64,000 bases of DNA from Actinocatenispora thailandica (GCF_016865425.1 NZ_AP023355.1:3284198-3348197), one strand, 5' to 3'. Counted from the stretch's first letter, positions 50,279 to 60,362 are shown. The notes: a model not told the origin generated them from the sequence alone. Translations and numbers: made by a program.

Positions 50279-53275
50279 GTGACGGAACCGGTGCGGGTCG
50301 ACGATCTGCGGGCGGAACGGCTGGTCGATCCGATCGGGGTCGACGAACCGGCGCCGCAGCTGTCCTGGCGGCTGCACGGCACCCGACGCGGCATCGAACA
50401 GCGGGCCTACCGGGTCGTCGTCGCGGCGGACGCGGACCCGCTCGAAGGGAACGTGTCGTGGGACAGCGGTTGGGTCGCGTCCAGCGACAGCGTCGGGATC
50501 GCCTATCGCGGGCCGGCGCTGGCGCCGCACACCCGGTACGTGTTCCGGGTGCGGGTCACCGATGACCGGGGCACCGAGAGCGACTGGTCGCCACCGGGCA
50601 GCTGGGAGACCGGGCAGCTCGACGAGGCACGGTGGACGGCGAGCTGGATCACCGCGGCGAGCGAGCGGGACGCCCCGCTGCCGCCGGATCTGGACACCAC
50701 CGAGCCGCTGCACTCGTTGCACCGCATCGGCGCGCCCGGCGGTGCCGCCGCGACGTTGCGCACCTCGTTCGAGCTGCCGGGCGGGCGCCGGGTGCTCGCC
50801 GCCAGGACGGCGTTCGCCGACGACGTGACGGTCCGCCTCAACGGTACCGAAGTGCCCGCCGTGGGTGACGCGGCCCGGGCGCTGCGGACCGGTACCAACG
50901 AGATCGCGGTGCACGCGCCGGACGGGCACGCGGTCGGCCGGCTGGACGTCACGCTGGACGGGCTGCCGCCGCGCACCGTCGGTACCGACGACACCTGGCG
51001 TACCGGCGACGGAGAGCTGGCGGTGTCGCTCGGGCCGCACGGCGCTCCGCCGTGGGGTCGCGCGGCGGTGACCCATCGGCCCAGCCCGTACCTGCGGCGG
51101 GCGTTCCGGCTCGACGCGCCGGTGCGGCGGGCCCGACTGTACGTCACCGCCGCCGGGCTGTACTCGATGCGGCTCAACGGAACCCGGGTCGGCAGCGAAC
51201 ACCTCGCGCCCGGCTGGACGGACTACGCCACCCGGGTGCCGTACCAGAGTCACGACGTGACCGCGCTGCTGCGAGACGGCGACAACGTGCTCGGGGCGGT
51301 GCTCGCGGACGGCTGGTACGCCGGCAGCGTCGGGTTCTGCCGATCGTTCCACTATGGACACATCCGGGCGCTGCGCGCCGAGCTGCACGTCTGGACCGCC
51401 GACGGGGCACACCAGGTGATCGGTACCGACACCGGATGGCGCACCGGCACCGGCGCGGTGCGCCACGCCGACCTGCAGCATGGCACCGTGGTCGACGCCC
51501 GGGCCGAACCGGCCGGCTGGGACGCTCCCGGGTTCGGCGACGACTGGCCGGCCGCGGTGCCGGCCGACGGCCCGGCCGGGCGGGTCACCGCGGCGATCGC
51601 GCCGCCGATCCGGGTCCGGCACGAACTCGCGCCGCGGTCGGTGACCGCAACCCCGGACGGTCGGCTGATCGTCGACTTCGGTCAGAACCTGGTCGGCTGG
51701 CTGCGGCTGCGGGTACGCGGCGACGCCGGCCGCCGCATCATCGTGCGGCATGCCGAGGTGCTCGACCACGACGGCGAGCCGTACCTGGAGGCGCTGCGCA
51801 CCGCCCGCGCCACCGACGAGTACGTGCTGGCGGGCGGCACCGACGGCGAGGTGTTCGAGCCGGAGTTCACCAGCCACGGCTTCCGCTACGCCGAGCTGAC
51901 CGGCTGCCCGGCCGGCGCCGAGATCACCGCCCTGGTCGCGTACGCGGACATGGCCGCCGCCGGCGAGTTCGGGTGCTCCGACCCGCGGCTCGACCGGTTG
52001 CACGACAACATCCTGTGGAGCCAGCGGGGCAACTTCCTCGCGGTACCGACCGACTGCCCGCAGCGCGACGAACGGCTCGGCTGGACCGGCGACGCGCAGG
52101 TGTTCGCGCCGACCGCGGCCTTCGGCTACGACGTGGCCGCGTTCCTGCGCAAGTGGCTGATCGACGTGCGCGACGCGCAGCGCCCGGACGGTGCGATCAC
52201 GCACGTCGCGCCGGACGTGCTCGGCGGCCAGTTGGACACCCCGCAGTACGGCAGCCCGGGCTGGGGCGACGCGATCGTGCTGGTGCCCGCCGCGCTGCAC
52301 GCCGCGTACGGCGACACCCGGGTGGTGCGCGAGTGCCTGCCGGCGATGCTGCGCTGGCTGGACTACCTGGACCGCCCGGACGCGCCGCGCCATCCCGGCG
52401 GCGGGTTCGCCGACTGGCTCGCGGTGACGCCGACCGACAAGGACGTGGTGAACGCCGGGTACCTGGCGCACTCGGCTCGGGTCGCGGCTCGGCTGGCGCG
52501 GCTGGTGGGCCAGCCGGACGCCGCCGCGCACTGCACGGACATCGCCGACCGGGCCGCCGCGGCGTTCCGTGCCCGGTACGTGGGCGGGGACGGGCGGGTC
52601 GCCGGCGGCACCCAGACCGGGTACGTGCTGGCGTTGCGCGCGGGGCTGGTGACCGAGGCGGAGCGGCCCGCCGTGGTGCGCCGGCTCGCCGCCGAGGTCG
52701 CGGCCCGCAACACGCACCTGAGCACCGGTTTCCTCGGTACCCCGTGGCTGCTGGATGCGCTCGCCGACGGCGGCCGGCTGGACGTCGCCTACGCGCTGCT
52801 GCTGCGCGACACGTACCCGTCCTGGCTGTTCCCGGTGGTGCACGGGGACGCCACCACGATCTGGGAACGGTGGGACTCGTGGAGTCAGGCGCGCGGGTTC
52901 GCCGACGCCGGCATGACCTCGTTCAACCACTATGCGTACGGCGCGGTCGGCGACTTCCTGCACCGGGTGGTGGGCGGCCTGGCGCCGGCCGAACCCGGGT
53001 ACCGGCGGATCACGGTACGGCCGCGGCCCGGCGGCGGGATCGACTCGGCGGACACCCGACTGGTCACCGGCTACGGTCCGGCGGCGGTGCGGTGGCAGGC
53101 CGAACCGTACCGGTTGGCGGTGGAGGTACCGCCGAACACCACCGCGGACGTGCACCTGCCTGCCGGGGTGGAGCCGCCGGGCACCGACCAGCCGGGCGTG
53201 CGGTCGGTGACGCCGGATGCGGCCGGCGGCACGGTGGTGTGGGTCGGCTCCGGAACCTACGAGTTCGCCGGCTGA
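50279..53275 (+). CDS. Alpha-L-rhamnosidase (GH78), cytoplasmic
   Basis: This 998-residue GH78 enzyme has the family order: N-terminal Fn3-like domain (PQLSWRLHGTRRG), jelly-roll domains (YTVTAAGLYSMRLNGTRVG-like segment), and the (alpha/alpha)6 barrel with the catalytic DCPQRDERLGWTGDAQVF (about residues 592-609) and ATTIWERWDSW (about 860). It hydrolyses terminal alpha-L-rhamnose from glycosides. There is no signal peptide, so it acts inside the cell on imported rhamnosides. GTG 50279 is preferred because GGGGG lies eight bases upstream; GTG 50270 is also in frame. A hairpin follows the stop. Confidence 0.93.
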   Translation: MTEPVRVDDLRAERLVDPIGVDEPAPQLSWRLHGTRRGIEQRAYRVVVAADADPLEGNVSWDSGWVASSDSVGIAYRGPALAPHTRYVFRVRVTDDRGTESDWSPPGSWETGQLDEARWTASWITAASERDAPLPPDLDTTEPLHSLHRIGAPGGAAATLRTSFELPGGRRVLAARTAFADDVTVRLNGTEVPAVGDAARALRTGTNEIAVHAPDGHAVGRLDVTLDGLPPRTVGTDDTWRTGDGELAVSLGPHGAPPWGRAAVTHRPSPYLRRAFRLDAPVRRARLYVTAAGLYSMRLNGTRVGSEHLAPGWTDYATRVPYQSHDVTALLRDGDNVLGAVLADGWYAGSVGFCRSFHYGHIRALRAELHVWTADGAHQVIGTDTGWRTGTGAVRHADLQHGTVVDARAEPAGWDAPGFGDDWPAAVPADGPAGRVTAAIAPPIRVRHELAPRSVTATPDGRLIVDFGQNLVGWLRLRVRGDAGRRIIVRHAEVLDHDGEPYLEALRTARATDEYVLAGGTDGEVFEPEFTSHGFRYAELTGCPAGAEITALVAYADMAAAGEFGCSDPRLDRLHDNILWSQRGNFLAVPTDCPQRDERLGWTGDAQVFAPTAAFGYDVAAFLRKWLIDVRDAQRPDGAITHVAPDVLGGQLDTPQYGSPGWGDAIVLVPAALHAAYGDTRVVRECLPAMLRWLDYLDRPDAPRHPGGGFADWLAVTPTDKDVVNAGYLAHSARVAARLARLVGQPDAAAHCTDIADRAAAAFRARYVGGDGRVAGGTQTGYVLALRAGLVTEAERPAVVRRLAAEVAARNTHLSTGFLGTPWLLDALADGGRLDVAYALLLRDTYPSWLFPVVHGDATTIWERWDSWSQARGFADAGMTSFNHYAYGAVGDFLHRVVGGLAPAEPGYRRITVRPRPGGGIDSADTRLVTGYGPAAVRWQAEPYRLAVEVPPNTTADVHLPAGVEPPGTDQPGVRSVTPDAAGGTVVWVGSGTYEFAG

Positions 53276-53309
53276 GCGGCGCATCCGGCCGCGAGCGTCC
53301 AGGTCGGCG

Positions 53310-53332
53310 GCCCGGCGGCGAATCCGCCGGGC
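53310..53332 (+). terminator. Hairpin terminator after GH78 gene
   Basis: GCCCGGCGG-CGAAT-CCGCCGGGC is a perfect 9-bp stem with a 5-base loop, 34 bases after the rhamnosidase stop. Confidence 0.6.
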
Positions 53333-53471
53333 GACGATCCACGCGCCGGGGCGGTGCCGGACGACCACGCCGCCGCCGGGGCATCGGTCCCTGTCCCCGC
53401 GACGGCGCGAGGCGACGCACTGCATCGGCCGGTCCCGGTGGGCCGTGGTGTCGGCCGACCTGGCCAACCTT

Positions 53472-53487
53472 ACTGACCTGTTAGTCT
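53472..53487 (+). promoter_or_regulatory. TetR operator overlapping leaderless -10 box
   Basis: ACTGAC-CT-GTTAGT (53472-53485; one mismatch between arms) overlaps TAGTCT (53482-53487), a -10 box seven bases before the ATG of the TetR gene. Repressor binding would block transcription, fitting autoregulation. Confidence 0.5.
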
Positions 53488-53494
53488 GTTACGC

Positions 53495-54082
53495 ATGGCC
53501 GAACGGACCCCGCGCGGCACCGCGCGCGACCGACTCGTCGAGACCACCGCCGCGGTGATCTACCGCCGCGGCGTCACCGCGACCGGAGTGGACACCATCA
53601 CCGCGGCCGCCACCGTCTCCAAGCCCACCCTGTACGCGCACTTCCGGTCCAAGTCGGAGCTGGTCACCGCGGCGCTGGCACGGCAGGCCGAGACCCGGCG
53701 CGACGGGCTCACCGGCTACCTCGCCGGGATCGCCGACCGGCCGCCGGCCGAGCGGATCCTCGCGGTGTTCGACTGGCTGCGCGACTGGCACCGGGACGCC
53801 GGGGCGCGCGGCTGCGCGTTCCTCAACGCGGCCGCCGAACTGGTCGAGTCCGACGACGCCGCGGCCCGGCAGGTGATCCGGGAACACAAGCGCTGGTGGG
53901 CGGACACGTTCGCCGAGCTGGCCGGCGAGGCGGGCGCCCGCGACCCGGCCCGGATCGGCGAGCAACTGCTGCTGGTGCTCGACGGGGCGAACGCGCGGGT
54001 GCTCGTCGAGGGCGACGCGGCCGCGTTCGACACCGGCCGGCAGCTCGCGGCACTCGTTCTCGCCGCCGGGCTGCCGCGGTGA
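53495..54082 (+). CDS. TetR-family regulator
   Basis: This 195-residue repressor has the helix-turn-helix VTATGVDTITAAATVSKPTLYAHFRSKSELV (about residues 27-57), the TetR pattern with conserved Tyr-x-x-Phe-x-x-K. The ligand domain contains GCAFLNAAAELVESDDAA, seen in the group that controls small MFS exporters. It overlaps the MFS gene by GTGA and probably controls both. Confidence 0.93.
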   Translation: MAERTPRGTARDRLVETTAAVIYRRGVTATGVDTITAAATVSKPTLYAHFRSKSELVTAALARQAETRRDGLTGYLAGIADRPPAERILAVFDWLRDWHRDAGARGCAFLNAAAELVESDDAAARQVIREHKRWWADTFAELAGEAGARDPARIGEQLLLVLDGANARVLVEGDAAAFDTGRQLAALVLAAGLPR

Positions 54083-55266
54083 CGGTCACGGCGGCGCAGG
54101 CCCGCCCGCTGCTCGTCGCCGCCGGGCTCGCCGCCGGGCCGGCGGTCGCACTCGGCCTGGCCCGATTCGCCTACGCGCTGGTACTGCCGGCGATGCGCAC
54201 CGACCTGTCGCTCAGCTTCGCCACGGCGGGCGCGTTGAACACCGCCAACGCCGCCGGCTACCTGCTGGGTGCGCTCGTCGCGGCGCCGCTCGCGACACGG
54301 CTGGGGCTACGCACCGGGTACCTGGTGGGCCTGGTCGTGACCGCGGCGGCGGTGCTCGCGTCGGCCGGCACCGGGTCGGTGCCCGTACTGGCCGTGCTTC
54401 GCCTGGTCGCCGGCGCGGCCGGCGCCGTCGCGCTGGTCGTCGGCGGTGGCCTCGCCGCCCGCGCCGGCCGCGACGCGAGCGCCGGCCAGGCCACCCGACT
54501 GCTCGCCGTGTACTTCTGCGGCGGCGGTGCCGGCATCCTGCTGTCCGGCCTGACGGTCCCGCCGGTACTGGCCGTGCTCGGCTGGCGGGGCGCCTGGGTG
54601 GTGCTCGGGGTGCTGGCGTTCGCGGCGCTCGCGGTCGCGGTGCCGGCGGCCCGCGCGGTACCGGCCGAGGACGAGACGGCGCACCGGTCGGCCGGTGGCC
54701 GGCTGCCGCTGCGGCCGTTGCTCCCGCTGCTGGTGTGCTATGGCCTGTTCGGTGCGGGCTACATCGCCTACATGACGTTCATCGTCGCGTACCTGCGGGC
54801 CGAGGGCGCCGGCAGCGGTACCGTCACCGCGTTCTGGGCGTTGCTCGGCGCGGCGGCGACGGTGGCCGGTTTCCTCTGGGCACCGCTGCTGGCCCGGTTG
54901 CGCGCCGGCCGGGGCGTCGCGCTGGTGCTCGCGGTGCTGGTGCTCGGCGCGGGGTTGCCGCTGCTGCCCGGCGGGCTGCCGGTGGCGATCGTGTCGGCGG
55001 TGCCGTTCGGCGGCGCGTTCCTGACCGTGGTGACGGCGGTGACCGCGGCGGCCCGGCAGCACCTGGCGCCCCGGCACTGGACCGCTGCCATCGCCGCGCT
55101 GACCACCGCGTTCGCCGCCGGACAGTGCGTCGGTCCGGTGCTGTCCGGGGTGCTGTCCGACGGCCCGGGCGGGGTGCGGGCCGGTCTCGCGCTCGGCGCC
55201 GCGCTGCTCGCCGTGGCGATCGGCGTGGCCGTCCTGTTTCGCGACAGCTCGCCCCGGAGGTCGTGA
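54079..55266 (+). CDS. MFS transporter (YbfB/YjiJ-like)
   Basis: This 395-residue, 12-helix transporter starts at GTG 54079, coupled to the TetR gene. AVALGLARFAYALVLPAMRTDLSLSFATAGALNTANAAGYLLGAL is the signature of the YbfB/YjiJ group. It probably exports a small molecule sensed by the TetR protein; the substrate is unknown. Two hairpins follow in the gap to the convergent GH78 gene. Confidence 0.9.
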   Translation: MTVTAAQARPLLVAAGLAAGPAVALGLARFAYALVLPAMRTDLSLSFATAGALNTANAAGYLLGALVAAPLATRLGLRTGYLVGLVVTAAAVLASAGTGSVPVLAVLRLVAGAAGAVALVVGGGLAARAGRDASAGQATRLLAVYFCGGGAGILLSGLTVPPVLAVLGWRGAWVVLGVLAFAALAVAVPAARAVPAEDETAHRSAGGRLPLRPLLPLLVCYGLFGAGYIAYMTFIVAYLRAEGAGSGTVTAFWALLGAAATVAGFLWAPLLARLRAGRGVALVLAVLVLGAGLPLLPGGLPVAIVSAVPFGGAFLTVVTAVTAAARQHLAPRHWTAAIAALTTAFAAGQCVGPVLSGVLSDGPGGVRAGLALGAALLAVAIGVAVLFRDSSPRRS

Positions 55267-55309
55267 CCCGAAACGGGTCCAGGCCCGCGACCGCTCGCCG
55301 CGCAGGTCG

Positions 55310-55363
55310 TGGCCCCGGCACGGGGCCAGAGCTGCGGTCGGGCCGGCCCCGGGTGCCGGCCCG
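55310..55363. terminator. Two adjacent hairpins between convergent genes
   Basis: TGGCCCC-GGCAC-GGGGCCA (55310-55328) and CGGGCCGGC-CCCGGGT-GCCGGCCCG (55339-55363) are perfect stems of 7 and 9 bp in the 108-bp gap between the convergent MFS and GH78 genes. Confidence 0.6.
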
Positions 55364-55374
55364 CCCGCAGGTCG

Positions 55375-58300
55375 TCAGGTGGAGTAGGCGGCCAGTTCCA
55401 GGACCCGGCTGTAGCCGTGATCGTTGGTGTCGGTGATCGACAGCCGCAGCGCGGTGGTGCGCACGGTCGCGAACGTCGACTCGACGTGGCCGGCGGTGTT
55501 GCCCCGCACGCTGGCCACGGTGCGCCAGCGCGCACCGTCGGCGACCTGCACGTCGTAGTCGCGCAGCCCGAACCGGCTGGCCGGATACCGTGCACTGTCC
55601 AGTGTGTACACCACGACCCGGTGCAACGCCACCGGATGCGACCAGCGCGCGGTCAGCGTGTCCGGGAACTGCCTGCTCGTCCCGTCGTTCCAACCGCCGA
55701 CGCCGTTGTGCCAGTACGCCGAGTCGGTGACGCCGTCGTTGGTGTAGGAGGCGGCCGACCCGTTGTGGTCGCTGGACGACTCCATCGTCGCCAGGCGCAC
55801 CCAGTCGTCGGTCTGGGCCAGCGGCACCGCGGTCGTGGTACCGCCGGCCGACAGCCGCAGCGTTCCGGCCTTCGCGCCCGGATCGGTACGGGTCGCCGTC
55901 ACCCGCACCGTGACCGTCTCCCGACCGGCGATGCGGACCCGCCGCCGGGTGACCCGGGCGGTGAACCCGTCGGTGACGCTGACCCGGGGTACGACGGTGG
56001 CCGCATGCGTGCCGAGATTGTGCAGCCGGAAGTCGGCGGTGATCGGCTCGTCGCCGAGCACCGGGACCTCGGTGCGCGGGCCGTTGATCGCCAGCTGCAC
56101 CGGGCCGGGGCGCGGCGCCGTGCTCCTGCTGGTGGCCGTCAGCGTCCACTCGCCCGAACCGACCCGCCAGCCGTCGCCGTCCCGGCGGGCACCCCGGGGC
56201 GGGCGTACCGCGGTGACCCCCGGCGGTGCCACCAGCAGCGCCGTGGTGCCCACCGGCACCGTCGCGGTGAGCCGGAACTCGTGGCCGCGCCGGGACCACT
56301 CGGCGCCCGCCGGGCCGTACGGGGTGTGGTACCGCACGTGCGCCGAGGTGAGGTCGCCGACCGGTACCGGCGCGATCAGCAGGTCGTGGTAGCCCACGCT
56401 GCCGCCTGCCGCGGCGAGGCCACCGACCCGGGTGTGCAACCACTCCTCGATCGCGCCGAGCATCCAGTGGTTCTGCGAGCCGTACGCGGTGGGCCCGTCC
56501 CAGTACTCGGTGAGCGAGGTGGCGCCGCACACCAGCTGGTAGCCGTAGCTCGGATCGCCGGTGGTGGCGAGAACGTCGGCCACCACGTCGTCCCGGCCAC
56601 CGGCCGCCAGCGCCCGGAACACCGCCGGCAACGCGATCTCGCCGACCGTCAGGTGGTTGCCGAAGGCCCGGATCTGGCCGATCAGGTGGTCGAGCACCGC
56701 GGCGCGCTCGGCGGCCGGGACCACCCCGGCGTCCAGCGCGAAGGCATCCGCCGCCTGGGTGCCGTTGGCGTAGCGGTGCCCGTCGCGATACCTGGTGTCG
56801 AACGCGGCGGCGATCCGGTCCGCCAGCCGGCCGTAGCGGGCCGCGTCGTCCTTCTCGCCGAGCGCCGTCGCCACCTCGGCGAGGCCACGCGCGGCACGCA
56901 GGTACCCGTAGCTGGCCGCGACGCCGGTCGGCGTGTTCTGACCCAGCTCGCCCCAGTCGCCCAGCCCGTAGTCGAGCAGGTCGCCCGATGCCCGGCCGGA
57001 CAGGTAGTCCAGGTAGCGCCGCATCGCCGGGTAGTTGTCCGACAGCACCCGATCGTCGCCGTAGCTGCGCCAGGTGGCGAGCGCGGCCAGGATGATCGCG
57101 CTGCCCCAGTTCGGCTCGTCGTGGCTGCCGCCGGAGAAGTGCGCGTACTGCGGGGCGATGTCCGGGACCAGCCCGGTGTCCTCCTGCGCCTCCCGCACGG
57201 TGCGCAGGAACTCGGCGAACCAGGCGGCGATGTCGTAGTTGCGGTTCAGCGTGGCGAAGTTGAGGTGCGTCTCCTCCAGCCAGCCGAGCTTCTCCCGGTC
57301 CGGGCAGTCGGTCGGCACGCTGAACATGTTGCCCTGCACCGAACGGTCGATGATCCGGTGCACCCCGTCGTACAGGTCGCTGGAGCTGCCGAACTCGCCG
57401 GCCGGCTCGTTGTCGGTCCGCAACACGATCCCGCGCAGCATCGAGCGGTCCGGTTCCGCCGGCAGCCCGGTCACCTGGAGGTAGCGCATCCCGTGGTAGC
57501 AGAACTGCGGATGCCACACCTCGGTGCCGTGCCCGGCCAGCGTGTAGTGGTCCACGATCGGCGGTGACGTGGCCCCACCGGCGATCATCGTGCCCTGGTC
57601 GACCAACCCGTCGGGTCCGAGCCGCTCCCCCGGCAGGATCGTCACCTCGGTACCGGCCGGGCCGGCGACCCGCAGCTCCTCCCAGCCGGCGATGTTCACG
57701 CCCAGGTCGAACACGTGGGTCCCCGGCTTCGGCTGGGTGATCGCCACCGCCGCCACGGTGTCGACCGCCCGGATCGGCGGGCACCGGCGCGCGGTGAGCG
57801 CGGTGTCCGCGGCCTGCGGACCGGTGATCACCGCCGCACGCCAGCCGGACAGGTCGGCGCCCGGACGCTGCCAGCCGGCCGGCTCGCGCCGCGCGTCGTG
57901 GTCCTCCCCGCCGTACCAGGTGGCGAACGTGGTCGGGCCGAGCGTGGTCCGCCAGCGGGTGTCGGTGCCGATCGTCTCGCCGTCGATCTCCAGCTGGGCG
58001 AGCAGCTTCGGCGGCCCCTGCACCCCGACGTACTTGCGGTACCGGTCGGGCGTGTCCGGCACGTTGAACGTGCCGTTGCCCAGCCGTACCGCGAGGGTGT
58101 TGGCGCCGTCCCGGATCATCCCGGTGACGTCGTGGCAGGCGTAGACGACGCGGGCGGCATAGTCGGTGTTCGGCGGTTCCAGCACCGCGTCGGTGACCGG
58201 CTGACCGTTCAGGGTGGCGTGGTAGATCCCCACGCCGGTGAGGTACAGCCGGGCCCGGCGCACCGTGCCGGCCCGGAACTGCCTGGCCAGCAGCGGAAGC

Positions 58301-58803
58301 GGCGTGTCGGTGGGAACCGGCAGCCAGTCCGGGTGAGTGATCCAGCGTGCGGTCCAGTCCTCGGCCGACAGCAGCCCCAGCTCGAAGCACGCGGCGTCGC
58401 TCCAGTCACCGACCCGGCCCGCCTCGTCCCACACCCGCACCTGCCAGCAGACCCGGTCCCGGGAGTGCAGTGTGCTGCCGCGGTAGCCGACCTGGGTGCT
58501 GTCGGCGGACTCGACGCGCCCGGAGTCCCACAGGTCCGGTGCGGACAGTCCGGCCTCCGTCGACGCCGCGCGGACCTGGTAGCCGGTCTGGCGCCGGTCG
58601 GTACCGTCGCCGGCCAGCCACCAGGACAACCGCGGCGCGGTGTCGTCGATGCCGAGCGGATCGGCGAGGCCGTCGACCCGCAGCCGGTACGGTCGCAGCG
58701 GTGCTCCGGCCGGCCCCGCGGTCGCCGGGCCCGGCGGTACCACACCGAGCGCGGCCGAACCGGAGCCCGCGGCAAGGGCCGCCAGTGCGGTGCGTCGCTT
58801 CAT
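55375..58803 (-). CDS. Exported alpha-L-rhamnosidase (GH78) with C-terminal carbohydrate-binding domain
   Basis: This 1142-residue GH78 enzyme starts with a basic KRR and Ala-rich segment ending in ATAG, which looks like a Sec or Tat signal, so it acts outside the cell. Domain order: Fn3-like (about 35-150), jelly rolls, catalytic barrel with DCPDREKLGWLEETHLN (about residues 500-516), barrel end near TSLTEYWDGP, a beta domain with TVRVTATRTDPGAKAGTL (about 890-990), and a C-terminal F5/8-like discoidin domain (about 1005-1142, YTNDGVTDSAYWHNGVGGW). ATG 58803 overlaps the MFS stop by ATGA. It is the last gene of the rhamnoside operon. Confidence 0.93.
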   Translation of the reverse strand: MKRRTALAALAAGSGSAALGVVPPGPATAGPAGAPLRPYRLRVDGLADPLGIDDTAPRLSWWLAGDGTDRRQTGYQVRAASTEAGLSAPDLWDSGRVESADSTQVGYRGSTLHSRDRVCWQVRVWDEAGRVGDWSDAACFELGLLSAEDWTARWITHPDWLPVPTDTPLPLLARQFRAGTVRRARLYLTGVGIYHATLNGQPVTDAVLEPPNTDYAARVVYACHDVTGMIRDGANTLAVRLGNGTFNVPDTPDRYRKYVGVQGPPKLLAQLEIDGETIGTDTRWRTTLGPTTFATWYGGEDHDARREPAGWQRPGADLSGWRAAVITGPQAADTALTARRCPPIRAVDTVAAVAITQPKPGTHVFDLGVNIAGWEELRVAGPAGTEVTILPGERLGPDGLVDQGTMIAGGATSPPIVDHYTLAGHGTEVWHPQFCYHGMRYLQVTGLPAEPDRSMLRGIVLRTDNEPAGEFGSSSDLYDGVHRIIDRSVQGNMFSVPTDCPDREKLGWLEETHLNFATLNRNYDIAAWFAEFLRTVREAQEDTGLVPDIAPQYAHFSGGSHDEPNWGSAIILAALATWRSYGDDRVLSDNYPAMRRYLDYLSGRASGDLLDYGLGDWGELGQNTPTGVAASYGYLRAARGLAEVATALGEKDDAARYGRLADRIAAAFDTRYRDGHRYANGTQAADAFALDAGVVPAAERAAVLDHLIGQIRAFGNHLTVGEIALPAVFRALAAGGRDDVVADVLATTGDPSYGYQLVCGATSLTEYWDGPTAYGSQNHWMLGAIEEWLHTRVGGLAAAGGSVGYHDLLIAPVPVGDLTSAHVRYHTPYGPAGAEWSRRGHEFRLTATVPVGTTALLVAPPGVTAVRPPRGARRDGDGWRVGSGEWTLTATSRSTAPRPGPVQLAINGPRTEVPVLGDEPITADFRLHNLGTHAATVVPRVSVTDGFTARVTRRRVRIAGRETVTVRVTATRTDPGAKAGTLRLSAGGTTTAVPLAQTDDWVRLATMESSSDHNGSAASYTNDGVTDSAYWHNGVGGWNDGTSRQFPDTLTARWSHPVALHRVVVYTLDSARYPASRFGLRDYDVQVADGARWRTVASVRGNTAGHVESTFATVRTTALRLSITDTNDHGYSRVLELAAYST

Positions 58804-60131
58804 GCCGTCCCTCGCTCCGCCACCGGGTCGGTGGCCGACGCCGGTTCGTCCCGCCAGCCGCGGCTCGCCTCGATCTGCTCCAGGGTCTGGCCCGCGGTGC
58901 GCGGGCCGAACACCACCCCGATCAGCCCGCTGACCGCCTGCAGGATCACCAGGATCAGGGCGAGGTAGCGGAAGCCGGCGTTCGCGGTGATCAGCGGAAC
59001 GAAGAAGCTCCAGATCCCCAACCCGATGCGCACCACGGCGAAGGTGAAGCCCTGCGCGGTGGAGCGCAGCACCGTGGGGAACAGCTCGCCGGACCACAGC
59101 TGGAAGAAGTGCTGCTGCCCGAAGCCGGAACCGAACCCGATCAGCAGCACGTACGCCAGCGCCACCGGCAGGTTCAGCGGCAGCACCACGAACAGCCCCA
59201 TTCCGAGGAACTGCAGCACCACGCTGACGCCGAGCAGCACCCGGCGGTTCACCCGGTCGTTGAACGGCATGTACACCACCAGGGTGCCGATCACCGTCAG
59301 CCCGAAGCTCACGCACTGCAGGCCGACGCTCGCCGCCTGGCTCTGCGCGCCGAAGGTGCTCAGCAGGTACGGGAAGTAGAAGCCGTTGGTGCCGGCGAAC
59401 AGGTTCCACACCCCGTACATGCCGATGCAGAACAGCAGCGCGGTCGTGCCCCGCCGGGTGAACAGCGCGGCGATCCTGGCTCTGCCACCCGCCGCGGCGG
59501 ACCTGCTGGTGGCACGTCGCCAGCGCACCGACTCCGCGACGCCGTGCCGCAGCACCCAGGTGACGATCGCCACGAGTAACAGGTGGATGAACACCAGCCG
59601 CACCCCGAGCATGCCCAGCGACGAGAGCGCGAGCGACAGCAGCAGGGTCACCACCGGGCCCAGGTTCCACAGCACCTGGGCGAGCCCACCGAGCCGGCCG
59701 CGGGTTCGGGCCGGCGCGAGTTCGGTGATCAGCGTCCAGGACGCCGGGACGTCGGCGCCGACCGCGAGACCGGCGAGAATGTAGCCGACGAACAGCATCC
59801 AGGTGTTGACCGCGCAGATGATCCAGAGGATGCCGAACGCGTACAGCAGCAGATCCCAGGTGTAGATCTTCTTGCGCCCGAACCGGTCGCAGATCCAGCC
59901 ACCGATCAGCGCGCCGATCCCGGCCGAGATCGCGTTGGAGCTGAACGCGCCGAGCAGCCCGACCGTGCTGCTGGTCAGCCCGAACTTGTGCGACCACAGG
60001 CTCAGCCCGACCGAGCCGGCCACGATGGACCCGGCGTCGATGTAGCTGGCCATCCCGGCCACCGCCGTCCACTTCCAGTACCGCCGACGCTCGGCGCCGT
60101 CGTCCAGCACCGCGTCCGCTGCCGTACTCAT
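58800..60131 (-). CDS. MFS sugar transporter (SP family)
   Basis: This 443-residue, 12-helix transporter has the family motifs IGGWICDRFGRKKIYT after helix 2 and ELAPARTRGRLGGL after helix 4. GIWSFFVPLITANAGFRY and the late VVFGPRTAGQTLEQIE match sugar porters of the SP group. Placed between two rhamnosidase genes, it likely imports rhamnose or short rhamnosides. ATG 60131 overlaps the stop of the third mini-ORF of the repeat (ATGA) and has the repeat's AAGGAGGAACGC ribosome site. Confidence 0.92.
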   Translation of the reverse strand: MSTAADAVLDDGAERRRYWKWTAVAGMASYIDAGSIVAGSVGLSLWSHKFGLTSSTVGLLGAFSSNAISAGIGALIGGWICDRFGRKKIYTWDLLLYAFGILWIICAVNTWMLFVGYILAGLAVGADVPASWTLITELAPARTRGRLGGLAQVLWNLGPVVTLLLSLALSSLGMLGVRLVFIHLLLVAIVTWVLRHGVAESVRWRRATSRSAAAGGRARIAALFTRRGTTALLFCIGMYGVWNLFAGTNGFYFPYLLSTFGAQSQAASVGLQCVSFGLTVIGTLVVYMPFNDRVNRRVLLGVSVVLQFLGMGLFVVLPLNLPVALAYVLLIGFGSGFGQQHFFQLWSGELFPTVLRSTAQGFTFAVVRIGLGIWSFFVPLITANAGFRYLALILVILQAVSGLIGVVFGPRTAGQTLEQIEASRGWRDEPASATDPVAERGTA

Positions 60132-60208
60132 CGGCGTTCCTCCTTCGTCGGAACACCGACGAGGCACCACACGCAACGCCACCGATTCACTCGCTCACGC
60201 TCACTCAT
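60128..60208 (-). other. Mini-ORF C of the coupled relay (26 codons)
   Basis: ATG 60208 opens a 26-codon frame beginning MSERERVNRWRCVWC and ending KEERR. Its TGA overlaps the MFS start as ATGA. The start overlaps the stop of mini-ORF B. See the repeat entry. Confidence 0.45.
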
Positions 60209-60285
60209 GGGCGTTCCTCCTTCGTCGGAACACCGACGAGGCACCACACGCAACGCCACCGATTCACTCGCTCACGCTCACTCAT
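60205..60285 (-). other. Mini-ORF B of the coupled relay (26 codons)
   Basis: ATG 60285 opens a frame identical to mini-ORF C except for the last residue (Pro). Start and stop overlap those of mini-ORFs A and C by four bases. Confidence 0.45.
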
Positions 60286-60362
60286 GGGCGTTCCTCCTTC
60301 GTCGGAACACCGACGAGGCACCACACCCGATGCCACCGATTCACTCGCTCACGCTCACTCAC
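60282..60362 (-). other. Mini-ORF A of the coupled relay (26 codons)
   Basis: GTG 60362 overlaps the TGA of the GH106-like gene as GTGA and opens a 26-codon frame with HR in place of RC at residues 11-12. Its TGA overlaps the start of mini-ORF B. Confidence 0.45.
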